Shown: one piece after another, positions 15,548-21,264 of the stretch
Numbering within the stretch: position 1 is the first letter of the stretch
Layout: every line of letters starts with the position of its first letter
Origin: an uncultured Desulfobulbaceae bacterium
GTDB lineage: Bacteria; Desulfobacterota; Desulfobulbia; Desulfobulbales; BM004
Reading direction: 5' to 3'
Assembly (NCBI GenBank): GCA_947258675.1
Contig: CAMYJP010000005.1
Span: forward strand, 1-21,264
DNA: 21,264 nucleotides
The notes under the pieces: generated by a model
Database searches by the model: none
The model's input: only the letters and a program-made list of their open reading frames with translations
Told to the model about the DNA's origin: nothing
Program-made: the position numbers and the translations under genes

Positions 15548-16532
15548 GCAGGCAACAGGAGATTCGGTATTGAGGTTTGCCCTCAGAATCATAGGGAATA
15601 TTCTCCGACTGCAGTATTTTATTCATTACGCATCCCTCGGGAATGGTTAAAGCGAAAAGATTCTGTTCTGTAAAACCTGTGTTGTGGACAAGAGTATTCT
15701 CCTCAATCCTGTAGGCATTAAGAGCATAGTCTTCAACCAATGGGCAAAGATACACCCGACCATTTGGAAAAACAAAATAGTTTTCCGAAACATTTGCAGC
15801 ACACTCAAAAACTTCACCCCTTTCCAGAAAAACTTTTGGAAATGTTACATGAACTCCTAATTTCGCTGCAGTTTCTGCTGCTGCAGGGACCGCATTTAAC
15901 CACTCTTGTGGGCTCAGTTGAAGAGTATCATTGCTGTTTTGACCAGATTTTCCCCTGAGGCCAATCACCTGAACAAAAAAACGTTTCACACCCCATTCAG
16001 CTAGCAATGGAGGCATTTCCTGTAAATAAGCAATATTTAAACGACTAACTGTATATATGAGACTAACATTAAATCCTTTAGCAACAGCACGGCGCAAATT
16101 TTTTGTACAGACATCGAAAACACCTTGACCACGAATGGAATCATTTATTTCAGCTGACGGGCCGTCCAGGCTGAAACTGAGAAAGTCAAGCTGTTCAGGG
16201 GTTATTTTTTCCAAAAGATCATGAAACAGAAACCCGTTAGTGTCAATGGTCACAGTTTGATATCCTAATTGTTTTGCCAGTCGGACACCGTAGGGCAAAT
16301 CAGGATGTAAGGTTGGTTCGCCACCTAAAAAAACAATGTTGGTTTTTTTCTTTTTCGACACAAACAGTTTAAGCCAACTTTCCAAGGTTTGTTTTGAAAC
16401 AGTCGAGACACCATGCTGGTCAGGATTTATATAACAATGTCGGCATGTCAAGTTACAGGCTGTTAAGAGATGAAAAAAGACATTTCTCTCTCCTTGTTTA
16501 AACCCTACAGTTTCAGCAGAAATTTTTTTCAT
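15522..16532 (-). CDS. Radical SAM protein with a cysteine-rich SPASM-like C-terminus
   Basis: Radical S-adenosylmethionine enzyme of unassigned reaction, 336 aa. The [4Fe-4S] motif CX3CX2C is C26-C30-C33 in TACNLTCRHCYIN, with GGEP at 70-73 and the SFSLDGP strand near 118-124, all standard for the MoaA/PqqE/NirJ branch. Residues 240-330 carry more cysteines (C243, C262 in VYLCPL, C300, C325, C326), as expected for auxiliary iron-sulfur clusters of SPASM or twitch domains. Such enzymes modify peptides, hemes or sulfatases, or make cofactors. No precursor peptide or heme d1 gene is visible. It starts 11 bases after a nucleoside deaminase gene, so the two are probably co-transcribed. It ends inside tatC on the opposite strand. 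Confidence 0.85.
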   Translation of the reverse strand: MKKISAETVGFKQGERNVFFHLLTACNLTCRHCYINPDQHGVSTVSKQTLESWLKLFVSKKKKTNIVFLGGEPTLHPDLPYGVRLAKQLGYQTVTIDTNGFLFHDLLEKITPEQLDFLSFSLDGPSAEINDSIRGQGVFDVCTKNLRRAVAKGFNVSLIYTVSRLNIAYLQEMPPLLAEWGVKRFFVQVIGLRGKSGQNSNDTLQLSPQEWLNAVPAAAETAAKLGVHVTFPKVFLERGEVFECAANVSENYFVFPNGRVYLCPLVEDYALNAYRIEENTLVHNTGFTEQNLFALTIPEGCVMNKILQSENIPYDSEGKPQYRISCCLLKQEMRTF

Positions 16533-16543
16533 TATTCATCAAA

Positions 16544-17065
16544 TTAAGCTATTTTTTGAGCCAAGGTATACTCGGCAAGAAGGCTGTTATTCCAGTATAT
16601 GTTTGCCGGATTTTCAAAATACCTTTTGAAAAGCAAGAGGCTTTCTTGCCGAAGGACATGTGGAACCACTTTCACTTTCATCTGCCTGTATAGTGGTGCC
16701 AATTCCCTCAGAGGGAGATTCGTTCCCCCTCCCATAATATCTTCATATCCGAAGACAACACTTTTTACACCGCTAAGGATAAGGGTAGAAAAACACATCA
16801 AACATGGCTCCATAGTTGAATACAAGATAAGCCTACCAGTATCAATATCAGGGTTTTGCAGAATCAGAGTGCGTAAAGCAATAACTTCTGCATGATCAAG
16901 CTCATTGGCCGATGACCCAATACTATTGATTCTCCGGGCTTGGGCCACGACTTCGCCATCATTGATCAGAATACAGCCGACCGGAAACTCACCAGCCAAA
17001 AAAGATTTTTCAGCTTCAGCTAAAGCAATGCGCATAAAGTATTCATGATTTTCATCTGTTCTCAT
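16544..17065 (-). CDS. Zinc-dependent nucleoside/nucleotide deaminase (TadA/CDA superfamily)
   Basis: A 173-aa cytidine deaminase-like fold. The zinc and catalytic motif HAE lies at 58-60 (H58 zinc ligand, E60 proton shuttle) and PCxxC as MEPCLMC at 85-91 (C88 and C91). The spacing and VGCILINDGEVVAQARRIN start resemble TadA and guanine deaminase-like proteins. The C-terminal half (FKRYFENPANIYWNNSLLAEY) is longer than in TadA and lacks the usual TadA ending, and the residue before HAE is Asp in a LDHAE context rather than the TAHAE of TadA. So tRNA adenosine deamination is possible but not assured. It is followed 11 bases later by a radical SAM gene. No clear ribosome binding site precedes the ATG. 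Confidence 0.82.
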   Translation of the reverse strand: MRTDENHEYFMRIALAEAEKSFLAGEFPVGCILINDGEVVAQARRINSIGSSANELDHAEVIALRTLILQNPDIDTGRLILYSTMEPCLMCFSTLILSGVKSVVFGYEDIMGGGTNLPLRELAPLYRQMKVKVVPHVLRQESLLLFKRYFENPANIYWNNSLLAEYTLAQKIA

Positions 17066-17173
17066 AGCAATTTATCACACGTTTTGGCATGAAGAGAAGA
17101 ATTAAAAAAATGAATTTGCATTATATGATTTCTTTTTCCATGGCGCAATCGAACTTATCTTAACCAAACATTC

Positions 17174-17202
17174 TTGACTGGCTCAAAAATGGCTTGTAGA
17201 TT
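17174..17202 (+). promoter_or_regulatory. Sigma70-type promoter upstream of the PEP synthase regulator
   Basis: TTGACT (17174-17179), a 17-base spacer and TAGATT (17197-17202). The -10 box equals the one predicted for the tat promoter. The leader to 17307 would be about 100 bases. Confidence 0.5.
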
Positions 17203-17306
17203 CTATTGCTAATTCAAAAAACCTATCCAAAATACTTATCCAGACGAGATCTCAACTGGACGACGCATTAATTCAGATGCAAATTATAAGAGGATTACGC
17301 TGACCT

Positions 17307-18125
17307 ATGTGGAACTCAAAGGATGTCTATTACATTTCAGATGGAACCGGCATTTTGGCAACGAATTTGGGCCAGGCTCTTATCTGTCAATTCCCCGAAA
17401 CCAGCTTTTATGAAGAAAAATTTCCTTTTATTAAATCCAAAAAGGATGCAAAAAAAACTTTGAAATACATTCTGCAACGTTCAGGTGGAAGAAGGCCACT
17501 CATCTTCAGTACAATTATTGATCCTGCGGTCAGAGAAATACTTAATTCTCCAGAAGTTGAATTCTTTGACGCTTTTGGTCATTTTCTAGATCGTCTGGAA
17601 AATTGTATCGAAGCGGTTGCTCTAAGAGAGCCTGGTTTTTCCAGATACCTTGATGATGTAGCAATTTCTAAGCGGGTAGAAGCCATTCATTTTTGCCTTC
17701 AACATGATGACGGTAAAAAAACAGATGAATGCTATGAAGCAGAAGTAATACTGCTTGGTGTTTCCCGGGCTGGGAAAACACCAATCAGTGTCTACCTGGC
17801 GACACAGACAGGTCTTAAATCTGCCAATTTTCCTTTAACATCAGAGTATCTGACACAATATCAACTTCCAGCGGGAATTATACAGAATCTAAAACGAGTT
17901 GTCGGATTGACAACCTCCCCGGAGCTTCTGCATAGTGTTCGAGAAAAGCGTTATCCTGCAAGCAACTACGCAAAACTTTCCACATGCATCGAAGAAATTA
18001 ACCAAGCCCAGGCCATCTTTAAAAAACATAAACTACCGATAGTTAATACGTCTGGAAAATCTATTGAAGAGGCTGCTACACAAGTCTTGCACGCCCTTGG
18101 TATATCTAGGAGGCCCTGGCTATAA
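17307..18125 (+). CDS. ppsR: Phosphoenolpyruvate synthase regulatory protein (bifunctional kinase/pyrophosphorylase, DUF299)
   Basis: Members of this family switch PEP synthase or pyruvate phosphate dikinase off by ADP-dependent phosphorylation of a threonine and on again by phosphate-dependent dephosphorylation. The 272-aa length is normal. The N-terminus YYISDGTGILATNLGQAL and the phosphate-binding loop GVSRAGKTPISVYLA (from residue 151; many members read GVSRTSKTP) are diagnostic, as is NFPLTSEYL downstream. The target enzyme gene is not in the window. The GAGG best placed as ribosome binding site is about 13 bases before the ATG. The gene is convergent with the J-domain gene, with only 28 bases between the stops and no visible terminator. 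Confidence 0.93.
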   Translation: MWNSKDVYYISDGTGILATNLGQALICQFPETSFYEEKFPFIKSKKDAKKTLKYILQRSGGRRPLIFSTIIDPAVREILNSPEVEFFDAFGHFLDRLENCIEAVALREPGFSRYLDDVAISKRVEAIHFCLQHDDGKKTDECYEAEVILLGVSRAGKTPISVYLATQTGLKSANFPLTSEYLTQYQLPAGIIQNLKRVVGLTTSPELLHSVREKRYPASNYAKLSTCIEEINQAQAIFKKHKLPIVNTSGKSIEEAATQVLHALGISRRPWL

Positions 18126-18153
18126 CTGATTCAAAACCAGCCTAGCCATCATC

Positions 18154-19239
18154 TTACCTGTTTTTCTTCAGCATCAGTGTGTTAAATGCCTCGGTCAATT
18201 TAACAAATTTATCATGATCCCCCCCCAAATCAGGGTGAAGCTCTTTTGCTTTTTTACGATAAAGCCTTGTAAGTTGACGTTCATTCATTCGCAGTAATTC
18301 CTCTTGTTTCATTTCAAAAGCAACGCTTACATCATCCAACCTCATTGACTTTTGACCTGTTGGATATTTAAAACTTCTCCGTCTGTTCATGAAATCATGA
18401 AGATAATCATCGAAATAAGAACCAGGCCCATATCTATTATCAAAATACATGACTATGTATCTCGTCAGATATCGATGAAGAACATTGTTCTCCTCAGGGT
18501 CGTTCCATAAATATCGATCGCGATTTAACTTGCATATTTCTTTAAGAAAATATTCATCAACTTTCTCCTGATCCAATGCCTGCGGCATTGTTGAAGCATA
18601 CGTATGCGAAAAAAATCTTTGCAGGTCAAATACTGCAAAAACATAGCTTTTCAGTTCAAGTGGTTTCAAGTGCCCTTCCCTTTCCATTATAAGTTGTTCA
18701 ATTTCATCCCTTGATTTATCTAATAACACCCTAAAACATTTCTGATTTACCCGCCTGATCATTGTCTGATCCGCATTGTGAAACTTTAAATAATGAAGCC
18801 TTCTTTTATCGAACGAGTGTGTTACTGAACGAATTCTCTCTTCGTCTCTTTTGCTTAATTTAGAGATTGAACTTTTACTTTTTCGGCTGGAAAACTGTTC
18901 GTAAATATGCCTGATTTCAGGCAAAAGAAATGGTAAAAATAACTTCTCGATCTCATCATAAACGACTTTTACCCCCCGGGTTTTCAAACTGTCTAAAATC
19001 TGCTCATTAATATAAAAAGAATTACGTCCCGGATAGATAATATAACTTGTCGGATTTGTTCCTAGGTAGAATAAGTCCCGGCTTTGCAATCGCCCCTTTG
19101 CTTCAAATGATTCCCTGAGAAAATAGTGAACTTTCTCATTAATTTTTTCTCGGGCCAAATGCAATCGCCCCTTTGCTTCAAATGATTCCCTGAGAAAATA
19201 GTGAACTTTCTCATTAATTTTTTCTCGGGCCAAATACAT
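18154..19239 (-). CDS. Protein with C-terminal J domain and duplicated N-terminus
   Basis: A 361-aa protein of no recognised named family. A short J-domain lies at the C-terminus (about 300-361), with HPD at 335-337 and LTEAFNTLML after it, so it probably recruits a DnaK. The rest is charged and rich in Arg, Lys, Tyr and Phe, with no membrane segment; YIIYPGRNSFYINEQILD near 67-84 looks like a folded conserved core. The N-terminus carries a perfect in-frame repeat of 25 codons: residues 2-26 and 27-51 are the same apart from the first residue (Tyr or His). The ATG at 19239 lies just outside the repeat, and MYLAREKINEK fits the unduplicated protein start. The ribosome binding site is weak. The function of the large N-terminal part is unknown. 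Confidence 0.75.
   Translation of the reverse strand: MYLAREKINEKVHYFLRESFEAKGRLHLAREKINEKVHYFLRESFEAKGRLQSRDLFYLGTNPTSYIIYPGRNSFYINEQILDSLKTRGVKVVYDEIEKLFLPFLLPEIRHIYEQFSSRKSKSSISKLSKRDEERIRSVTHSFDKRRLHYLKFHNADQTMIRRVNQKCFRVLLDKSRDEIEQLIMEREGHLKPLELKSYVFAVFDLQRFFSHTYASTMPQALDQEKVDEYFLKEICKLNRDRYLWNDPEENNVLHRYLTRYIVMYFDNRYGPGSYFDDYLHDFMNRRRSFKYPTGQKSMRLDDVSVAFEMKQEELLRMNERQLTRLYRKKAKELHPDLGGDHDKFVKLTEAFNTLMLKKNR
19085..19235. repeat. Perfect 75-bp tandem duplication inside the J-domain gene
   Basis: Two identical 75-base units, 19085-19159 and 19160-19234, plus one more matching base at 19235. The unit length is 25 codons, so the reading frame is kept. No mismatch was found between the copies, which points to a recent event or an assembly artefact. 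Confidence 0.95.
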
Positions 19240-19452
19240 GTGTTTTCTCTATCGAAATATTGCCACAATTGAAAATTGGGTGATAATCAATTCCCTCATA
19301 CCTACGATAAGCATTTATCCACTGACAGTTTTGGAAATTATTCTTTATATCAATCTCTTTGCCAATAACCCAAAAAATGAACATTGACATATTGCAATAC
19401 GGGCATATTTTCTTGAACAATAACTGAACTAAAAGAAGAGTGACAAAAACGC

Positions 19453-19480
19453 TTGACATACTTTTTGTGCTTGCGATAAT
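19453..19480 (+). promoter_or_regulatory. Extended -10 promoter for the small membrane peptide and rubrerythrin
   Basis: A perfect -35 TTGACA (19453-19458), a 16-base spacer and -10 GATAAT (19475-19480), preceded by TGC as an extended -10. A second GATAAT follows at 19485-19490 and overlaps the ATG of the small peptide. Transcription from the first box would start almost at that ATG. No OxyR or PerR-like operator is obvious. Confidence 0.6.
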
Positions 19481-19488
19481 TTCTGATA

Positions 19489-19647
19489 ATGAAAATTAAA
19501 AAAGAGGATTTTCTCATTATTTTGCTTATTATTTCTCTCCTCCTGGCAATGATTTTAACGTTTTTTTGGGGAGGTGAAGGCAGCCGTCATGGTTATGGGG
19601 ACTATTCCCCTGAAAATTGTCTAGAATGCTCGGGAATGATCACCTGA
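19489..19647 (+). CDS. Small single-span membrane peptide (52 aa), hypothetical
   Basis: This short frame encodes a basic, charged start (MKIKKEDF), one strongly hydrophobic helix (about residues 8-27, LIILLIISLLLAMILTFFW), and a Gly/His/Tyr-rich tail ending NCLECSGMIT with a CxxC pair. The layout is that of a real small membrane protein with the tail outside by the positive-inside rule. The CLECS end resembles a heme motif CLECH with the histidine lost, but that may be chance. There is no Shine-Dalgarno sequence, and the predicted transcript would begin within a few bases of the ATG, so translation may be leaderless. It sits 61 bases before rubrerythrin and probably shares its promoter. It could instead be just an untranslated leader. 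Confidence 0.45.
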   Translation: MKIKKEDFLIILLIISLLLAMILTFFWGGEGSRHGYGDYSPENCLECSGMIT

Positions 19648-19708
19648 GTTCAAGGTTAAAAATCTCATTGTATCAATACTATATTCTATTCCAAAAAAGG
19701 AGGATTCC

Positions 19709-20203
19709 ATGGACAAAACAACTCAAAACTTGAAAGATGCTTTTGCTGGTGAGTCACAAGCCAATAGAAAATATTTAGCCTTTGCAAAGAAGGCGGAAAC
19801 AGAGGGTTTTCCACAAATTGCCAAATTATTCAGAGCCGCAGCAGCCGCCGAAACAGTGCATGCCCATTCACACTTACGCGCCCTGAAGGGCATAGGATCA
19901 ACACATGATAATCTAAAAGAAGCAATGGCAGGTGAAACGCATGAATTCATGAATATGTATCCTGCAATGATTGAAGCGGCAGAAGCGGAAGGTAATAAAG
20001 CAGCGAAAAGATCTTTCACTTACGCGAATGAAGTGGAAAAAGTTCACGCCGATCTTTACAAACAGGCGCTGGATAATCCTGAAAATATGGAGGACTCTGA
20101 CTATCAAGTCTGTTCCGTGTGTGGATATACTAAAACTGGTGAAGCACCAGAAAAATGCCCGGTCTGCGGTGCTAATGCCAATGCCTTTTTCAAAGTTGAT
20201 TAA
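19709..20203 (+). CDS. rbr: Rubrerythrin
   Basis: Cytosolic diiron peroxidase that reduces hydrogen peroxide in anaerobes, receiving electrons through its rubredoxin domain. The 164-aa protein has a four-helix ferritin-like domain (about 1-125) with the iron ligands expected in GES (E15), ETVHAHSH (E48, H51), GETHEF (E76), EGN (E94) and EKVH (E110, H113). The C-terminal rubredoxin-like domain binds one iron through C135/C138 (CSVCGY) and C150/C153 (CPVCGA). The ATG has a strong ribosome binding site (AAGGAGG). The shortness of about 164 residues places it in the compact group with a short linker. Its promoter lies before the small peptide gene upstream. Confidence 0.97.
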   Translation: MDKTTQNLKDAFAGESQANRKYLAFAKKAETEGFPQIAKLFRAAAAAETVHAHSHLRALKGIGSTHDNLKEAMAGETHEFMNMYPAMIEAAEAEGNKAAKRSFTYANEVEKVHADLYKQALDNPENMEDSDYQVCSVCGYTKTGEAPEKCPVCGANANAFFKVD

Positions 20204-20296
20204 CGGATAGCATCTGGTTCCGGCCAAAGAAAATCTATTCGTTTAACTTCCATCATTATAAAAGGCAGCAGAGAAAAATATCAGGTTGTTTCAGGC

Positions 20297-20659
20297 TCAG
20301 GTCAAGGCCTTCGTCTTATGATCAAGTACCGCGACCTTGTCCACTAACTGTAGGATATTTTCTTTCAACTGCAGAGAAGGAGGAGAAAGGAATTGCACCC
20401 CCATACCAATATCCTTGGATGGGGGCGCCACGTTAACCCAGACAACTATGGCCGCGACTTCAACTTCCTCCAACTCACCTAATGAAAAAAGCAACTTCAG
20501 ATGAGTACCGACGTTGGGAGGTTGCTGGGTACAGATAAACATTCCATCTACAGATATGTTTTTATTGAAAGATATGATGTAGTCATCTTTATGGATATAA
20601 TCTACTTTGAAGTTAGCAGGTATACGTTCTCCAATTCTTCGATTCGCTGTGGCCATCAT
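20297..20659 (-). CDS. PilZ-domain protein, probable cyclic-di-GMP receptor
   Basis: A 120-aa protein that is almost entirely one PilZ domain. The binding motifs are RxxxR as RIGER at 8-12 and NxSxxG as NISVDG at 34-39, followed by MFI. The closing strand is GMGVQFL, as in the PilZ group first noted as a paralogous domain in Myxococcus xanthus. The last 25 residues form a helix (LQLKENILQLVDKVAVL). Two ATG codons are adjacent (20659 and 20656); GAGGAG lies four bases before the first and seven before the second, so the second may be the main start. It is convergent with rubrerythrin and unlinked to the PilZ gene at 2949, to which it has little direct likeness outside the motifs. Confidence 0.88.
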   Translation of the reverse strand: MMATANRRIGERIPANFKVDYIHKDDYIISFNKNISVDGMFICTQQPPNVGTHLKLLFSLGELEEVEVAAIVVWVNVAPPSKDIGMGVQFLSPPSLQLKENILQLVDKVAVLDHKTKALT

Positions 20660-21141
20660 CTATCTCCTCAAATGTCATTTAGGGAAATACTTCCTCCGCT
20701 ACAGCCTGAACATTGTCATGTCTAACATTTGCCGATGTGCACTTACTGCTTTGCTGCTTATTGCAATAATATAGTAACTACAGGGAATGATATAAAGAAA
20801 ATTATGATATTGTTTGCAAAAATCATACCTGTTTGATTTGATATTTTTTTCATTTTCTTTCAACTGGTTACATTTTTTGCTTTTGCTAAAGAAAGGGTCC
20901 TTTACCCCACCCAGGGTGAGTTGCCCCATGTAAATTATTTCTGAAACGAAAATAGTCACTTGCATAAATGAATTCTTTTAATGACACAACAAGGTCACCA
21001 AACTTAAATGAAGAAAATATCTTTACATATGATTTTAATAAGTTGTGAGGCATCATTGATATTTTTTTATTAATTGTTTCCAGTGCACTGAAATTATATC
21101 TTGTTTCAACCAAATGTTCTTTGAAGGCAGGGCTCAAACAC
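20660..21141. other. AT-rich intergenic region with one GC-rich structured patch
   Basis: These 482 bases hold no gene that can be supported. Two overlapping minus-strand frames exist, but they lack ribosome binding sites and recognisable motifs. A short GC-rich island at 20895-20928 contains two small hairpins, GGGT/ACCC and CACCC/GGGTG. The PilZ promoter (minus) and that of the partial gene (plus) must lie in here but are not clear. Confidence 0.5.
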
Positions 21142-21264
21142 ATGAAAAAAACTAACAAACAATCCTTTCGAATTCTTACAGAAAAAGATAACCTTTTTGA
21201 GCTATTTGATTCCGCTGAAAACGGACCTGCTCTGGATCAAGAACCTTTTGATAAAGTCATTGAA
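21142..21264 (+). CDS. Start of an unidentified gene, cut by the window edge
   Basis: The frame opens at an ATG and stays open for 41 codons to the end of the window. The visible N-terminus is charged and soluble (MKKTNKQSFRILTEKDNLFE, then LFDSAENGPALDQEPFDKVIE). AGGG lies about ten bases upstream of the ATG. The pattern of a short basic start followed by NLFELF and an acidic stretch recalls the leaders of some Smr/MutS2-type proteins, but no catalytic motif is in view and this is only a guess. Confidence 0.5.
   Translation, partial: MKKTNKQSFRILTEKDNLFELFDSAENGPALDQEPFDKVIE

Noticed and set aside
19214..19459. Minus-strand frame of 81 codons with CPYC and FNCGN, upstream of the J-domain gene
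   Set aside because: Its ATG lies on the -35 box of the rubrerythrin-side promoter, it has no ribosome binding site, it overlaps the start of the J-domain gene by 26 bases, and its sequence shows no complete zinc ribbon. It could still be real, but the support is too thin.
20699..20965. Minus-strand frame of 88 codons
   Set aside because: Low-complexity, AT-driven composition with no motif, and partly overlapping the other unsupported minus-strand frame.
20886..21158. Minus-strand frame of 90 codons ending in THPGWGKGPFL
   Set aside because: It starts with TTG without a ribosome binding site and overlaps the start of the better plus-strand frame at 21142. The Gly/Pro-rich end comes from the GC-rich patch. 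No family recognised.

Overview
The window looks like chromosomal sequence from a mesophilic, anaerobic deltaproteobacterium (Desulfobacterota, probably near the Desulfobulbales). This is inferred from gene content: a periplasmic tetraheme cytochrome c3, a seven-heme-type c cytochrome, rubrerythrin, an alpha/beta-type glycyl-tRNA synthetase, a FolE2-type protein, two PilZ proteins and AT-rich intergenic DNA. No rRNA, tRNA, CRISPR array or complete mobile element is visible.

Layout. Positions 1-1742: the 3' part of a 6-phosphogluconolactonase gene, then a secreted multiheme cytochrome. 1956-2552 (minus): a membrane-anchored TPR protein. 2949-4944 (plus): a three-gene group of a PilZ protein, a probable ribbon-helix-helix protein and a ParA-type ATPase with an N-terminal zinc ribbon. 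5321-5734: cytochrome c3 with a good promoter, ending in a 16-bp perfect hairpin shared with the convergent glyS. 5817-14086 is one long minus-strand run, in transcription order purA, rpoZ, dnaJ, moaC, a dksA-like gene, galT, a single-domain response regulator, a FolE2 homologue and glyS. 14481-15547 (plus): a TatA/B-type gene overlapping tatC by four bases, with a good promoter. 15522-17065 (minus): a nucleoside deaminase and a radical SAM protein, whose 3' end overlaps the end of tatC. 17307-18125 (plus): the PEP synthase regulatory protein. 18154-19239 (minus): a J-domain protein carrying a perfect 75-bp in-frame tandem duplication. 19489-20203 (plus): an unlisted 52-aa single-span membrane peptide and rubrerythrin, apparently sharing a promoter. 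20297-20659 (minus): a second PilZ protein. A partial gene opens at 21142 and runs off the right edge.

Most of the window is housekeeping: translation, transcription (omega, DksA), protein folding, purine synthesis, Tat export and molybdopterin synthesis. Periplasmic electron transfer (two cytochromes), oxidative-stress defence (rubrerythrin) and c-di-GMP signalling (PilZ) lie around it. MoaC (molybdopterin) and TatB/C (export of folded cofactor proteins) fit a metabolism rich in molybdo- and metalloenzymes, although they are not in one operon.

The observations most worth following are the PilZ/RHH/zinc-ribbon-ParA group, the FolE2 homologue that has lost the family's CPC active-site motif, the recent tandem duplication in the J-domain gene, and the small membrane peptide ahead of rubrerythrin. 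All functional assignments come from reading the sequence; no database search was run.
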